Source: Desertivirga arenae (lineage in GTDB: Bacteria > Bacteroidota > Bacteroidia > Sphingobacteriales > Sphingobacteriaceae). From it: DNA of 64,000 bases. Positions 1-9,450 of the stretch are shown one piece after another. Positions within the stretch are counted from its first letter, which is position 1; the number at the start of each line of letters is the position of its first letter. The position numbers and the translations under genes are program-made. The notes under the pieces were generated by a model. That model made no database searches. It had not been told where the DNA came from and worked only from the letters and a program-made list of their open reading frames with translations. The DNA lies in the NCBI RefSeq assembly GCF_017355785.1, contig NZ_JAFEWE010000014.1, forward strand, positions 113,824 to 177,823, written 5' to 3'.

Positions 1-1
1 T

Positions 2-1051
2 CTACCATTACCCGAATCCAGCATTCCAAAGGGTGCTGAGCTCGTGTCTAAAAATGTCTACCAGCTTGACGGGGATTATCAGTCCGAATGGGAATTGAGG
101 CTTCCAACCCCTTCCATTTCATCTCAGGTTTTTTCGTTCGACGGCAAGTCCTATCAGCTTTCAGATGCCAAGCTTGAGAGGTCTTCCTTTTCTCCAGAGC
201 ATATTTACCTTGATATAAATAGTGGGTGGACAAAGGATGAATTTTTAAGTTTATGGAAAAAAATCAAAACGAAAAATGTCTATGTATTTGACGAAAAGCT
301 GGTTCAACTGGATGAAGATAATAAGGACATGGAATTTCATAAATTATCAAACCTTAATTTTAGTCTTTTCCCGCTCTATAAGATCAGCACACCTTCCACT
401 GCTCTTCTAATTTCAAAAAGCAATGGTCCTTCACCAAATCTGTCAGATCTGAAAGGCTCTGAATTTTCGAATAGAATGGAAGCATATCTTACTTCTGCCC
501 CACCAATTCACTTGTATTTTATCGGCGAGCATTTATCCCCATACCTTCAAACCTTGAAAGAATTAAGAGTATTCCAGTATCAGGGCGGAGAACTTTCTAC
601 CTTGTTTAAAAATCTTGATAACAATACATTTACCAGTATTAGAGAAGATTCAACATCAGTTACTATAGCCGCGGCAAAGGTAAGTATACGGGAAATTACG
701 GGCAAAGCGACAAGTAATGCACCCGATCATTTACTTCGGCTATATGCGTACAATCATATTATGAAAAAAGTAGCAGGCGGCTATTTCAAGGATGACTTTC
801 TACAACCGGAAACAATTGCTGAAGCAGAGATAGCAAATATTGTAAGCCCTGTTTCAAGCTTGATCGTATTAGAAACAAAACAGGATTATGAGCGCTTTGG
901 CATAGAAGAAAGCAAAAACAGCTTAAAGAATGCTTCTATGAAATCCTCAGGAGCCGTGCCTGAACCTCACGAGTGGATGCTAATTCTGCTAACTGGTATA
1001 ATTGTACTCTACTTATTAAGGAATAAGCAATACGCTAAAAAGGCTTTATGA
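2..1051 (+). CDS. XrtN-sorted surface protein, C-terminal part (partial)
   Basis: The reading frame is open to the left window edge, so the N-terminus lies outside. About 349 residues are visible and show no enzymatic motif. The last 35 residues have the layout of an exosortase sorting signal: a PEP motif, a hydrophobic segment starting EWMLILLTG, and a basic tail (RNKQYAKK). The stop codon overlaps the start of the exosortase gene (ATGA), so the two are translationally coupled. In Bacteroidota, exosortase N is usually encoded beside one dedicated substrate carrying a VIT domain. That domain would lie upstream of this window and cannot be seen, so the VIT identity is inference from the neighbour. 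The protein would be exported, held in the inner membrane by the C-terminal helix, and then processed by the adjacent exosortase. Confidence 0.75.
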   Translation, partial: LPLPESSIPKGAELVSKNVYQLDGDYQSEWELRLPTPSISSQVFSFDGKSYQLSDAKLERSSFSPEHIYLDINSGWTKDEFLSLWKKIKTKNVYVFDEKLVQLDEDNKDMEFHKLSNLNFSLFPLYKISTPSTALLISKSNGPSPNLSDLKGSEFSNRMEAYLTSAPPIHLYFIGEHLSPYLQTLKELRVFQYQGGELSTLFKNLDNNTFTSIREDSTSVTIAAAKVSIREITGKATSNAPDHLLRLYAYNHIMKKVAGGYFKDDFLQPETIAEAEIANIVSPVSSLIVLETKQDYERFGIEESKNSLKNASMKSSGAVPEPHEWMLILLTGIIVLYLLRNKQYAKKAL

Positions 1052-2463
1052 TAAACTTTGCTTTAGTTCTTTTACGACCAACGTTCAGCAAATTTTCTCA
1101 CCTGGTAGTTTTGTTCTACCTGAGCATTGGCCTTGTTGCCTTTCGTAACTATTTTATTTGGGATGCGACGACTGTGTGTGGCTTTTTACTATTGCCCTTA
1201 ATTTTCAGATTAAACGCCTGCTCGCGATCGATGCGCTTCCTTCCCCTTTCACTATTATCCGCAGTTCTGGCTATTTTTTTTCCTGTTAATAGTTGCCTTT
1301 TTCTCGCAGCTATTTTTGCCCTGATGTTCTTTACCGAAACTTACATCGGTAAGATAAATGTTTCTGCCGTTCTAACCCTGCTAATCGTCTCCCCTGTTTT
1401 TAAGTTCTTTATCAATACCTTTGGCTTTCCTCTACGTTTATGGCTAAGCGATATTGCGGCCAACATCTTTAGTATAAGCGGCTTGCCAGCAAAAGCCGAG
1501 GGTAATATTATTAACATTAACCAAAATAGCTTCACCGTTGAACAAGCATGTGCCGGCCTTAGCATGCTTAGTATTTCCCTGGTTATTTGTCTGTTTCTGA
1601 TAGCTCATTGGGAAAGCAGAGTGAACAAACGAATTAAGGTATGGCAGATTTTTGGTCTTTTGACACTAAGCTTTTTCCTTAACCTTTCTGGTAATCTCAT
1701 TCGAATTCTGTTTTTAGTCTTACTGCGGGTTGAACCTGATAACATTTTTCACGATTTGATAGGTGTAACTTGCCTTATTGTCTATACGGTGCTGCCCCTT
1801 ATGTATTTCGCCAAATGGCTCGTAAAGCGTGGAAACTTAATAGAACACCCTACAAATAAGATTAATAATAATTATCCGCCCCTGCTGGTCATTCACTTCA
1901 TACTTTTCTCTATAATACTCTATGTTTCCTTAAACCTAAGTTCGATTGATAACATGAATACCAGAACAACTCGCATTCATCTGAACGGGTTTGATCGGGA
2001 AATTATGGATAATAAAATTGTGAAGTTCAGTAATAAGAGTTCGCTTATTTACTTTAAACCCAGCGTTTTTTACGCTCCTGATCACGATCCTAAAATTTGC
2101 TGGAGGGGAAGCGGATATATGTTTGATACTGTTAAAGAGGATAAGGTATTAAATTATAATGTTTATACAGGTATTCTGAAAAAGGGCAAGGAAAAGTTAT
2201 ATACCGCATGGTGGTACAGCAGCGGCAATACCACTACCACCAATCAATTTGAGTGGCGCTGGAAGTCAGCAGTTTCTAACGAGGAGTTTTACCTTATCAA
2301 TGTAACAGCAGGTTCCGAAAAAGAAGTATTGTCGTTGGTTAGAGCACTTATTTCAAAACCTTTTCCTCTTAGAAACGACCTTTCAAGCTATTTCAACAAG
2401 TTCATTTCGTTGCCGAAATATCCAGATAGAGGTTGGCTAATAATAAAACACAAAGATACTTAA
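1048..2463 (+). CDS. xrtN: Exosortase N with EpsI-like C-terminal domain
   Basis: A 471-residue polytopic inner-membrane transpeptidase-like enzyme that recognises PEP-CTERM-type tails and cleaves or transfers the substrate. All three catalytic residues of exosortases are visible in membrane-proximal segments: Cys168 in EQACAGLSM, Arg219 in SGNLIRILF and His235 in FHDLIG. About eight hydrophobic segments fill residues 1-270. A further helix near residue 280 is followed by a soluble domain of about 170 residues. That domain contains HDPKICWRGSGY, which resembles the HxPxxCxxGxGW region of EpsI, the exosortase-associated domain. The gene starts inside the stop codon of the sorted substrate, which indicates a dedicated enzyme-substrate pair. 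The N subtype is inferred from the Bacteroidota context and partner. Confidence 0.88.
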   Translation: MINFALVLLRPTFSKFSHLVVLFYLSIGLVAFRNYFIWDATTVCGFLLLPLIFRLNACSRSMRFLPLSLLSAVLAIFFPVNSCLFLAAIFALMFFTETYIGKINVSAVLTLLIVSPVFKFFINTFGFPLRLWLSDIAANIFSISGLPAKAEGNIININQNSFTVEQACAGLSMLSISLVICLFLIAHWESRVNKRIKVWQIFGLLTLSFFLNLSGNLIRILFLVLLRVEPDNIFHDLIGVTCLIVYTVLPLMYFAKWLVKRGNLIEHPTNKINNNYPPLLVIHFILFSIILYVSLNLSSIDNMNTRTTRIHLNGFDREIMDNKIVKFSNKSSLIYFKPSVFYAPDHDPKICWRGSGYMFDTVKEDKVLNYNVYTGILKKGKEKLYTAWWYSSGNTTTTNQFEWRWKSAVSNEEFYLINVTAGSEKEVLSLVRALISKPFPLRNDLSSYFNKFISLPKYPDRGWLIIKHKDT

Positions 2464-2482
2464 CCATGCCGCCTCTAAGTCA

Positions 2483-3985
2483 TTACTTTTCCCAATCAAG
2501 CCGATACATATGGACATCATACTTTAATTTGTACCCCAAAGAGGGCTTAGGGTCCTTCACCGGCAGGAATAATTGACTATCAGTTATGGTCATTTCAGCC
2601 AGATCCGGTACATGCCCTTTTCCCACTTTTTCTGGCGCTATCATTTTCAGATCTTCAATTTTTCCTGAAGAAGCATTGATCTTTGCTACAGCGAACTTTG
2701 CTTTCCATTCATCCGAGGCGAATAGATACCAGGAATTGTCCCGGAGATCGGATCTGAAGGAAGGCCTTGTTACATTGCCATAAGCTCTTGGAATAGCTGA
2801 AGCCGACTTTACAACAAAATTGGAGTCCAGATTATAAACAAGAATGCCGTTAGCCGTATACGTAGGGGGAATTTTGCTGCCGGGAGTTCCAGGAAGATAG
2901 CGGACATCACTTAAGGCAATCAAATAACCATCTGCTGGGAAAGCTACACTCAGCAGGTTCAGGCCCGATACACTTCCAAGGTCCAGTCTCGAAAATTGCT
3001 TATTTAACGGAACAAAAGATTTTTCCAGGGTTTTTAAGTCTGCTTTTCTAAAGCTTTTCCTGAATGACACTTCCTTGTTAGTGCCAAAATCATACTTATT
3101 CAGGATATAGGTATATTCAGGCCCGTTAGTAAAACCGCCCGTGAGATAAGCAGTATTATTTCGGTGGGTGTCCGTTATAAGATTTAAGGACCCTTGGCCC
3201 TGCAAGCCTGATGAGAGACCAAATGGTTCTAATACCATGGCCGATACTTCTTCTTTCCCTGCTTCAAACTTGGCAATTGTTATCCCCTTTTTTTCTTCTG
3301 ATACAGCAACATACAGATCCCCGTTTATGGTTTTAGCTGCCCCTATAAAGTCGCCATCCGGCAGAACAGGGAAAACCTTGTCAATAGTTGCAAGATGGCT
3401 ATCATAGGCGGAGACGCTAAATTTCCTTATTGCAGAGGCATTATTCGCCATTTTCCTGGCCGCCCATAATGAACCATTCGCATCCGCTGCTACTATAAAA
3501 TTTCGTTTCGCACTGGTCTCTCGGGCAATCAGACTAAAGGTTTTCCTGTTCTTAGACACCACAAATTCGGCTACAGTCAAATAGTCGTTATTACCTTCGT
3601 AAATTACCTTTTCATGGATCACCTTACCATCCCTTGCATCCAGTAGGAAAGCTTTATAAGTACTATTATTCCCCCCAACAGAGGCTGCAAAATCGGTACT
3701 GACTATTACCAGGATTTTATCTTCTAGGTCTGTACTAAACATTAACGAGCCTTCTACCGTCTGTTCCCAGTTCTTTTTCATCTCCAGTGAAGATGAAATG
3801 ATCTTTACTCTTTTATCATTTTCGCTCGACAGGAGTAAAAGTTGCCCTAAGTGCAAAAAGCTGCTAACATGGGTACTATTAGTAAAATAATATGGGGTTC
3901 TGATTTGATTTTGTGCTTTTAGTTTCGAAAAAAAGCATAACAGGAAGACTAAAAATAGTACACGAAAAAACTTAATACTAATCAT
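2483..3985 (-). CDS. Secreted protein of unknown function
   Basis: A 500-residue protein with a clear signal peptide: an N-terminal MISIKFFR, a hydrophobic core and a cut after KAQ near residue 25. The mature part is rich in short beta-strand patterns with repeated aromatic and glycine positions, suggesting a beta-propeller-like fold. No catalytic motif was recognised. The overall size and look recall the DUF6770 protein at 14498-16066, but I cannot show homology by eye. It converges on xrtN with only 19 bp between the stops, so it is not part of the exosortase operon. Confidence 0.7.
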   Translation of the reverse strand: MISIKFFRVLFLVFLLCFFSKLKAQNQIRTPYYFTNSTHVSSFLHLGQLLLLSSENDKRVKIISSSLEMKKNWEQTVEGSLMFSTDLEDKILVIVSTDFAASVGGNNSTYKAFLLDARDGKVIHEKVIYEGNNDYLTVAEFVVSKNRKTFSLIARETSAKRNFIVAADANGSLWAARKMANNASAIRKFSVSAYDSHLATIDKVFPVLPDGDFIGAAKTINGDLYVAVSEEKKGITIAKFEAGKEEVSAMVLEPFGLSSGLQGQGSLNLITDTHRNNTAYLTGGFTNGPEYTYILNKYDFGTNKEVSFRKSFRKADLKTLEKSFVPLNKQFSRLDLGSVSGLNLLSVAFPADGYLIALSDVRYLPGTPGSKIPPTYTANGILVYNLDSNFVVKSASAIPRAYGNVTRPSFRSDLRDNSWYLFASDEWKAKFAVAKINASSGKIEDLKMIAPEKVGKGHVPDLAEMTITDSQLFLPVKDPKPSLGYKLKYDVHMYRLDWEK

Positions 3986-4097
3986 TCTAAGGTTAAGTTG
4001 TTACTCATCATTTTGCCCCAAGGGGCAGTTTGGGCAAATCTACAGATTCAGGCAGGAATTCAAAAAGATTTAAAAGCTGATATTTTTCCCTTTATCT

Positions 4098-5513
4098 TTA
4101 ATCCGACTTCATATTATCCCCATCCTTGAAATGAAGACGCCTGAAGATCAACCCAGACAGGAAGGTTAAAAGACCAACTACAAGAAAGGTATACCTGAAA
4201 GCATTATGGATCTCATTTTGAATGAGCTTTTCATCTCCCTGAAAAATCTTAAGGACTATTAGCCCAAAGGCCACCCCAAAACCAATGGCTAATTGCTGAT
4301 TCACTGACACAAGCGAATTGCCGCTGCTCGTATGATACTGCCGCAAGTCGGCAATTGAAATGGTATTCATGGCCGTAAATTGAATAGAATTAAAAAATCC
4401 TAAAACAGCGATAATGGGCATATACCAATAAATAGAAGCGTGAGCAGCAGGGATAGACATACTACAGATCAGCAGACCAATAATGAACGTATTAGTCATT
4501 AAAGTAGTCCGATACCCAAATTTATTCAATATTCTAATTACTGCCGATTTACCAAACATAGCTGTTATAGCCATTGGGGCCACAATCCAACCAGAAGTAA
4601 CGGCTGATCTGCCATAAGCAATTTGAATCATCATAGGCAATAAGAGAGGAATGGCACTGATTCCCAACCGGGTAGCCAGGTTACCCAGAATTCCTACCCG
4701 AAACGTCCGAACGCGGAAAAGATTTAACGGAAAAATAGGGTTATTATCCGTTGAAGCATGGCGGTAATAAAAGTAAAGCATTAAAAAACCAGCCGAAAAT
4801 ACCACAAGTACGGGTGTCACATGCACTGTATTTCCAAATAGTTCTAAAGCAATAGAAAGCAACAAGGAGCTTGCAGCAAAAATAAGGAAACCTTTAAGGT
4901 CGAAGTCAATGATTGCCGACCGGTAGTCAGGCATATATTTTATGCTTAAAATAATTCCAAGCAGGCCAATTGGAAGGTTGATGAGAAATATCCAGTGCCA
5001 GGACAGATAATCCACCATATACCCGCCTACCAGGGGTCCCAACACAGGTCCGATCAAAGCGGGAATAATGGCAAAGTTCATGGCCTTCAGCAATTCATTT
5101 TTGGGGAAAGTCCGGATGAGAGCTAACTTACCCACCGGCGTCATCAAACTACCTCCAACTCCTTGTATCATTCGTGCCACTACCAACTGAGCCAGGTTTT
5201 CCGCCATCGAACAAAATAACGAGCCAAGGCTGAAAAGGATCAATGAGAAAATAAAAACCTTTCTAGTACCAAATTTATCAGCCAGAAATCCACTCACCGG
5301 CATAAAGACAGCTAAAGTAAGCACATAACTGATAATTGCATTTTGCATATTAAGAGGCGATTCATTTAAATCCCTCGCAATAGCCGGCAAGGAAGTATTC
5401 AGGATGGTAGAATCAAGCATCTGCATAAAAATTGCAGTAGCCAGAATTATAGGAAGCAGTTTTTTTGTCGAAACAGTAATTTCCGCTGATCCCTTATTAG
5501 TCGCTTCAGACAT
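4098..5513 (-). CDS. MFS multidrug exporter, EmrB/DHA2 type
   Basis: A drug:proton antiporter of the major facilitator superfamily with about 14 membrane segments, the DHA2 layout. Motif A is visible between helices 2 and 3 (GFLADKFGTRKVF). Motif C follows in helix 5 (IGPVLGPLVGGYM), which marks exporters. The early segment MLDSTILNTSLPAIARDL is typical of EmrB-like proteins. I chose the ATG at 5513 (MSEATNK), which leaves a normal short cytoplasmic tail before helix 1. In-frame ATGs at 5522 and 5564 would add 3 or 17 residues; the 5564 one would need a longer, basic N-terminus. No EmrA-like membrane fusion protein is adjacent, so it may act as a single inner-membrane pump. The substrate cannot be inferred. 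Confidence 0.9.
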   Translation of the reverse strand: MSEATNKGSAEITVSTKKLLPIILATAIFMQMLDSTILNTSLPAIARDLNESPLNMQNAIISYVLTLAVFMPVSGFLADKFGTRKVFIFSLILFSLGSLFCSMAENLAQLVVARMIQGVGGSLMTPVGKLALIRTFPKNELLKAMNFAIIPALIGPVLGPLVGGYMVDYLSWHWIFLINLPIGLLGIILSIKYMPDYRSAIIDFDLKGFLIFAASSLLLSIALELFGNTVHVTPVLVVFSAGFLMLYFYYRHASTDNNPIFPLNLFRVRTFRVGILGNLATRLGISAIPLLLPMMIQIAYGRSAVTSGWIVAPMAITAMFGKSAVIRILNKFGYRTTLMTNTFIIGLLICSMSIPAAHASIYWYMPIIAVLGFFNSIQFTAMNTISIADLRQYHTSSGNSLVSVNQQLAIGFGVAFGLIVLKIFQGDEKLIQNEIHNAFRYTFLVVGLLTFLSGLIFRRLHFKDGDNMKSD

Positions 5514-5801
5514 AGAGTGCATAATTTTAGGGCATTCCAATCGAAAGAGCCTTTCACCTCTCATTCATTTGCTAAACAAACCAGAATAAAAGTATCGCAT
5601 GCCTTTAATTCCAACACTGCACTATCACGAATGTTCTGGTTTAAATCCCCGCACCTTATTTATACTCCAGCCCGCCTTTATAAACAGCACCGAAATTTTA
5701 TTCTCTTCCAGCCTTAAACAATTTTGAAACAGCTACTTAATTTTCAAAAACGCAATATCTTCTCTCTTCTTTGCGGTTTAATTAACAGAACGGCTAAGAA
5801 A

Positions 5802-5834
5802 TTTGCAATTTAAGCAAACAGTAATTTAATTTTG
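5802..5834 (+). promoter_or_regulatory. Bacteroidota-type promoter for the small outer-membrane protein
   Basis: A TTTG at 5802-5805 and a TAATTTTG at 5827-5834 match the Bacteroidota primary sigma consensus (TTTG at -33, TAnnTTTG at -7) with a 21-bp spacer. Transcription would start near 5838-5842, giving a 5' leader of about 40 nt before the ATG at 5881. Confidence 0.6.
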
Positions 5835-5880
5835 ATGTTTAACCTCAAACTTATCTATCAACAACAGAATTAAAAAAACC

Positions 5881-6342
5881 ATGAAAAAGTTACTACTTCT
5901 CTTCTCCCTGACAGCTTTATTATCTGTAACAGGTGTAAAAGCTCAGGATTACAAGACTGCGGTAGGTTTATCAATCGACTTTGGTACAGGAGCCACATTG
6001 GTAGGTCCCTCCATTAAGCACTTCTTCAACCCAACTGACGCTGTAAATGCCGAAATTATTTTTGGTGGAAACTCAACATTAATTCAGGGCTTTTATCAGC
6101 ACCATTGGCCGCTAAAAGACGCTCAGGGATTAAAATTTTATCTTGGTGGTGGTCCCGGAGTAAACTTGTATAAAGGAGGTTCTACTTTCATATTACGTCC
6201 TATGGCTGGTTTAGAGTACAAGATTAAAGATGCTCCTATTGCATTTAACTTCGATTGGAGACCAGGATTATTCCTATACGATGGTGGCAGCGAATTCGAA
6301 GCTGGCAGATTTGGTATAGGGATAAAATATACGCTTAAGTAA
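5881..6342 (+). CDS. Small outer-membrane beta-barrel protein
   Basis: A 153-residue protein with a signal peptide ending at VKAQ (residue 22). The mature part is made of alternating short amphipathic strands with Gly-rich turns (GGGPGVNLYKGG, FNFDWRPG) and ends in a strand typical of outer-membrane barrels (FGIGIKYTLK). Its size fits an eight-stranded barrel. It is monocistronic, with its own consensus promoter upstream and a strong terminator downstream. The function is unknown; it belongs to the broad class of Bacteroidota outer-membrane beta-barrel (OmpX/OmpW-like) proteins. Confidence 0.8.
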   Translation: MKKLLLLFSLTALLSVTGVKAQDYKTAVGLSIDFGTGATLVGPSIKHFFNPTDAVNAEIIFGGNSTLIQGFYQHHWPLKDAQGLKFYLGGGPGVNLYKGGSTFILRPMAGLEYKIKDAPIAFNFDWRPGLFLYDGGSEFEAGRFGIGIKYTLK

Positions 6343-6377
6343 AGAAAGAGATACTAATTAAGAAAATTTAAAAGTCA

Positions 6378-6416
6378 AAAATGGCTGAACAGACAAACCT
6401 CTGTTCAGCCATTTTT
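6378..6416. terminator. Bidirectional intrinsic terminator
   Basis: A perfect 12-bp stem, ATGGCTGAACAG at 6381-6392 pairing with CTGTTCAGCCAT at 6401-6412, is extended by A/T pairs and flanked by an A-run on the left and a T-run on the right. It ends the barrel gene on the plus strand. Its right arm covers the stop codon of the convergent EamA transporter gene, so it can serve both. Confidence 0.85.
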
Positions 6417-7313
6417 ATTTTCGCGCTTTAAAAAGCGCCGAATTTGCTTCTCAAGTAAGCTAAAAACAAGACCTCCCATGATAAACAATGAAGCCGTAAG
6501 CTTCCACGAAGGTAGGTCCTCCCCTAAAAACACGGCAGAACTAAAGAAACCAACAACAGGGATCAAAAGAGTAAAAGGAACCACCGCGGAGGCAGAATAA
6601 TTCTTCAATAGAAAGCCCCAGGCGCCATAGCCGATATGAGTGGATATATAAACAATATAGAAAACAGCAGCGGCAGTTGACCAGGAAGTATTTTCTAAAG
6701 AATGGGTAACAAGAGTTGGTCCTTCCATCACCAATGATAAAATTAGCATAAAGGGAAAAGCAATTAAGTTCCCCCAAACCACCAGGGCGAGTGGCGATTC
6801 AGCATTTACCTTTTTTGTAAACATATTCCCTGCAGCCCAGGAGAAGGCAGCTAGTAAGGTTAGCAACAAACCCATAAATGTGGCGCCCCCCTCAATATGT
6901 GCAGCAACAACGCCAATACCAATAAAAGAGATCAATGAACCAATGATCTTTAAAACACTCGGTTTCTCCCCAAAGAAGAGAAACGCCAGGGCCATGGAAA
7001 AAAAGACTGAAATTTGTAGAAGAAGCGATGCAAGTCCCGGAGACAAGCCAAGATGAATTCCAGTAAATAAAAACCCGAATTGCATCGCAAAATTGAATAT
7101 TCCAAAGCCTAATACAAATTTAAAAGGAGCATTAGGTTTAGGAAGAAAGAACACCCAGGGCAAGGCAGAAAGCGCAAAGCGTACAGCACCAAGCAGAAAT
7201 GGAGGGAAACTTTTTAATGCCACAAAAACAGCAATAAAATTAGTACCCCAAAGCAAAACAATCAAAAGGACCAGCAGCAGGTGCTTAAAGCTTAAATTAG
7301 CGGAACTACCCAT
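6405..7313 (-). CDS. EamA/DMT-family transporter
   Basis: A 302-residue inner-membrane protein with ten predicted helices arranged as two EamA repeats. Repeat one begins LLWGTNFIAVFVALK and contains the conserved RFALSALPW; repeat two begins AFSWAAGNMFTKK. Members of this drug/metabolite transporter family export amino acids, metabolites or drugs; the substrate cannot be told from sequence. The last codons overlap the right arm of the terminator shared with the upstream barrel gene. A short basic tail (KQIRRFLKRENK) follows the final helix. Confidence 0.88.
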   Translation of the reverse strand: MGSSANLSFKHLLLVLLIVLLWGTNFIAVFVALKSFPPFLLGAVRFALSALPWVFFLPKPNAPFKFVLGFGIFNFAMQFGFLFTGIHLGLSPGLASLLLQISVFFSMALAFLFFGEKPSVLKIIGSLISFIGIGVVAAHIEGGATFMGLLLTLLAAFSWAAGNMFTKKVNAESPLALVVWGNLIAFPFMLILSLVMEGPTLVTHSLENTSWSTAAAVFYIVYISTHIGYGAWGFLLKNYSASAVVPFTLLIPVVGFFSSAVFLGEDLPSWKLTASLFIMGGLVFSLLEKQIRRFLKRENKNG

Positions 7314-7348
7314 ATTCGGCGAAAATAGGCATAAAAGATGGTCCTTCT

Positions 7349-7729
7349 CTACTTTGAAAGTAAAGGCAAATATTTCCTCTTGTTATCAAAGATGATCCAT
7401 ATAAAAATTACCCATATAGCAATTGCAATAGGTAGACCGCTTCTTTCTACCAACAAATTCGTTAACAAGATCCCTACCATCACTGGAAACAACACCAATG
7501 CACCTAATGCTCTTGTCCTTGGCAATAGGATAAGTAATCCTCCCAGAACTTCTGCAAAACCAACTAAGGGTAACAGCCATGATATTTCCATGATGGCCGC
7601 AAAATCCTTTACCATTGCCTCAGGAAGATCTTTAGGAACAGGCATGTAGTTAAAGAACTTGTTCAAACCAGCATTAATAAGCATTAAACCCAATAAGGCC
7701 GACAATACGTTTAAGATATTTTTTTTCAT
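7349..7729 (-). CDS. DoxX-family membrane protein
   Basis: A 126-residue protein with four hydrophobic segments. It begins with the DoxX-type opening ALLGLMLINAGLNKFF and has the conserved central block WLLPLVGFAEVLGGLLILLP. The family is found in redox and membrane stress contexts and its molecular function is mostly unknown. It lies 35 bp upstream of the EamA gene on the same strand, so the two may be co-transcribed. Confidence 0.82.
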   Translation of the reverse strand: MKKNILNVLSALLGLMLINAGLNKFFNYMPVPKDLPEAMVKDFAAIMEISWLLPLVGFAEVLGGLLILLPRTRALGALVLFPVMVGILLTNLLVERSGLPIAIAIWVIFIWIIFDNKRKYLPLLSK

Positions 7730-7830
7730 AACACCAAAAAGTAGTAGTTAAATAAAGATAAAATATAATCACAATTATACCTACTTATCCATACTACATT
7801 AGGGTGTAGAAGCGGCAAAAGAGGGGGCAA

Positions 7831-8634
7831 TTAAGACAACAGCACCTCCTCCGCGCCATCCCCTGATACCTGCCCAAAACGCCTTTGTTGAACCTTATCA
7901 TACTCCTTCACATAGTCAGGGTGTTCCGTCCCGCATATCCTGTCCCAGGTACGGAAATAAAGACCGTAATTGCCTTTAAACTTGCTATGGTGGAGATTAT
8001 GATGAACAGAGGAATTGAACACTTCGAAAAAGAAAGAATACCTGAAAGACCTCGGCATAATTTCATATCCCAGAAGTCCATATACATTAATTATAAATCC
8101 GAGTAGGATAAATAAGAAAATCGCAAGAGGATGCATTGGCAGAACAAATGCCAGAACAATTAGTACACCGCCCTCTGTAAGCGACTCAAGAATATGAAAA
8201 GAATAAGAGGCCCAGGGAGAAGGATTAGTTGATCTATGGTGAACAACATGAGCAATACGAAATATCTTTTTGTGATGCAGCAGCCTGTGCATCCAGTAGA
8301 AATAGGTGTCGTGAATGATCAGGCTTAATATAACGCTTATGGGTAACCACCAAAGTGGGTAAGCATCCAGGTCATGATAGATCAGCGTAGCTTTTGTAAT
8401 AGGTGAAAACATCACCGCCACCCCGATCAAAGAAAATATAAAAGCTGAAACAAGGGAATTTTTTACCTCCAAAATAAAATCCTCCGCCTTTGCCTTACGA
8501 GACTGGATCTTATTGGCGACAAACTTCAAACTTAATAAGCGGTAGAATAAGAAAAATGAGATCCCTGCAATAAAAAAATACCTAACCAGTGTAAAACCAA
8601 AAGCTTTGGCTGTTTCTAAAATTAAATCCTTCAT
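7831..8634 (-). CDS. Fatty-acid hydroxylase / sterol desaturase family protein
   Basis: An integral-membrane di-iron oxygenase of about 267 residues. The histidine clusters that bind the two irons are all present: HDTYFYWMHRLLHH, HVVHHRS and VHHNLHH. Four to five membrane helices surround them. Members hydroxylate or desaturate acyl chains, sterols or carotenoids; in Bacteroidota the likely substrates are fatty acids or related lipids. The start is taken at ATG 8634, with a GTG immediately before it at 8637. It lies downstream of the Crp/Fnr gene on the same strand (about 60 bp gap), so shared control is possible. Confidence 0.88.
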   Translation of the reverse strand: MKDLILETAKAFGFTLVRYFFIAGISFFLFYRLLSLKFVANKIQSRKAKAEDFILEVKNSLVSAFIFSLIGVAVMFSPITKATLIYHDLDAYPLWWLPISVILSLIIHDTYFYWMHRLLHHKKIFRIAHVVHHRSTNPSPWASYSFHILESLTEGGVLIVLAFVLPMHPLAIFLFILLGFIINVYGLLGYEIMPRSFRYSFFFEVFNSSVHHNLHHSKFKGNYGLYFRTWDRICGTEHPDYVKEYDKVQQRRFGQVSGDGAEEVLLS

Positions 8635-8694
8635 CACAATATCTTTGCTTTCACAAAAATAGATAGCAGGATAAATTCAATCACTTAACTTTTG

Positions 8695-9285
8695 TTAATT
8701 TCGTCGTTCGGCTATTCTTTTTCTAATGCGACTCAGGGACTGAGGAGTGATCCCCAATATAGTTGCAATATACTTATCAAGAACTCTGTTGTTCAGGTCT
8801 GGCTTTTCTTTGATCAGTTTCACATACCGCTCCTCAGGCGTTAGCAAGATAAAATCATCCACCCTATCCATTGCTTGTGCCAGCATTGAAATAAGGAAGA
8901 AGTTCCGCCCTTCAGCAAATTGTGGGTTAGCGTCTAAAAACTCCATCAGTACATCGAAATCAACCTCTAGTAAAGTTGAATTCTCCAGAGCTTCATAATT
9001 GTAAGGAGATGTCTGATTAAAAAAAATACTATGTCTTGATGCAAAAAACTGATCCTCCCAGTAAACCTGAAGAGTAACTTCCTCCCCATTCTCTTTAAAT
9101 GTAAATACCCTGATAAGGCCCCTCTTCAGGTAACATAACTTTTTATGTAAGCTTCCTTCCTTAATATAGATTTCTCCCGGAGATACCTCCCGAACAGTAG
9201 CAAGATTAAATAATGATTCCAGGTCGCTGAGCTGAAGCTTCTCAAATGCCGAGAGATAAAACTTTATCTTTTCTTCATCAATCAT
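8695..9285 (-). CDS. Crp/Fnr-family transcriptional regulator
   Basis: A cytoplasmic regulator of about 196 residues. The N-terminal cyclic-nucleotide-binding-like fold is recognisable from LSDLESLFNLATVREVSPGE and the YIKEGSLHKKLCYLKRGLIR strand block. The C-terminal helix-turn-helix is short (YIATILGITPQSLSRIRKRI), as in many Bacteroidota members, where the recognition helix is nearly the C-terminus. I chose ATG 9285 (MIDEEKI), which gives the standard family length; a GTG at 9342 would add 19 residues. The effector is unknown. Confidence 0.85.
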   Translation of the reverse strand: MIDEEKIKFYLSAFEKLQLSDLESLFNLATVREVSPGEIYIKEGSLHKKLCYLKRGLIRVFTFKENGEEVTLQVYWEDQFFASRHSIFFNQTSPYNYEALENSTLLEVDFDVLMEFLDANPQFAEGRNFFLISMLAQAMDRVDDFILLTPEERYVKLIKEKPDLNNRVLDKYIATILGITPQSLSRIRKRIAERRN

Positions 9286-9421
9286 ACGTTCCGCAACATT
9301 CGCGGTTAAAATATGTTTCAAAAGCGCATTTGGAGTTATCACAACAGGTTTTTATCATTCCTCTCAAGATCATACTCATAAAACGCTACATCATCACCAT
9401 TTCATTGTCCCTGTCAATTGT

Positions 9422-9429
9422 TATCTTTG
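9422..9429 (+). promoter_or_regulatory. -7 promoter element before the response regulator
   Basis: TATCTTTG matches TAnnTTTG exactly. A transcript starting near 9434 would exclude the earlier in-frame non-ATG codons and supports translation from the ATG at 9451. The -33 element is not clear. Confidence 0.45.
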
Positions 9430-9450
9430 TGCTCTAAGTTTTTATTGCAG

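Noticed and set aside
5577..5609. CAAA with GCA 20 bp further, as in the box promoters, upstream of the MFS gene
   Set aside because: The second arm (TGC) and central TA are missing, so it is not a member of the box family.
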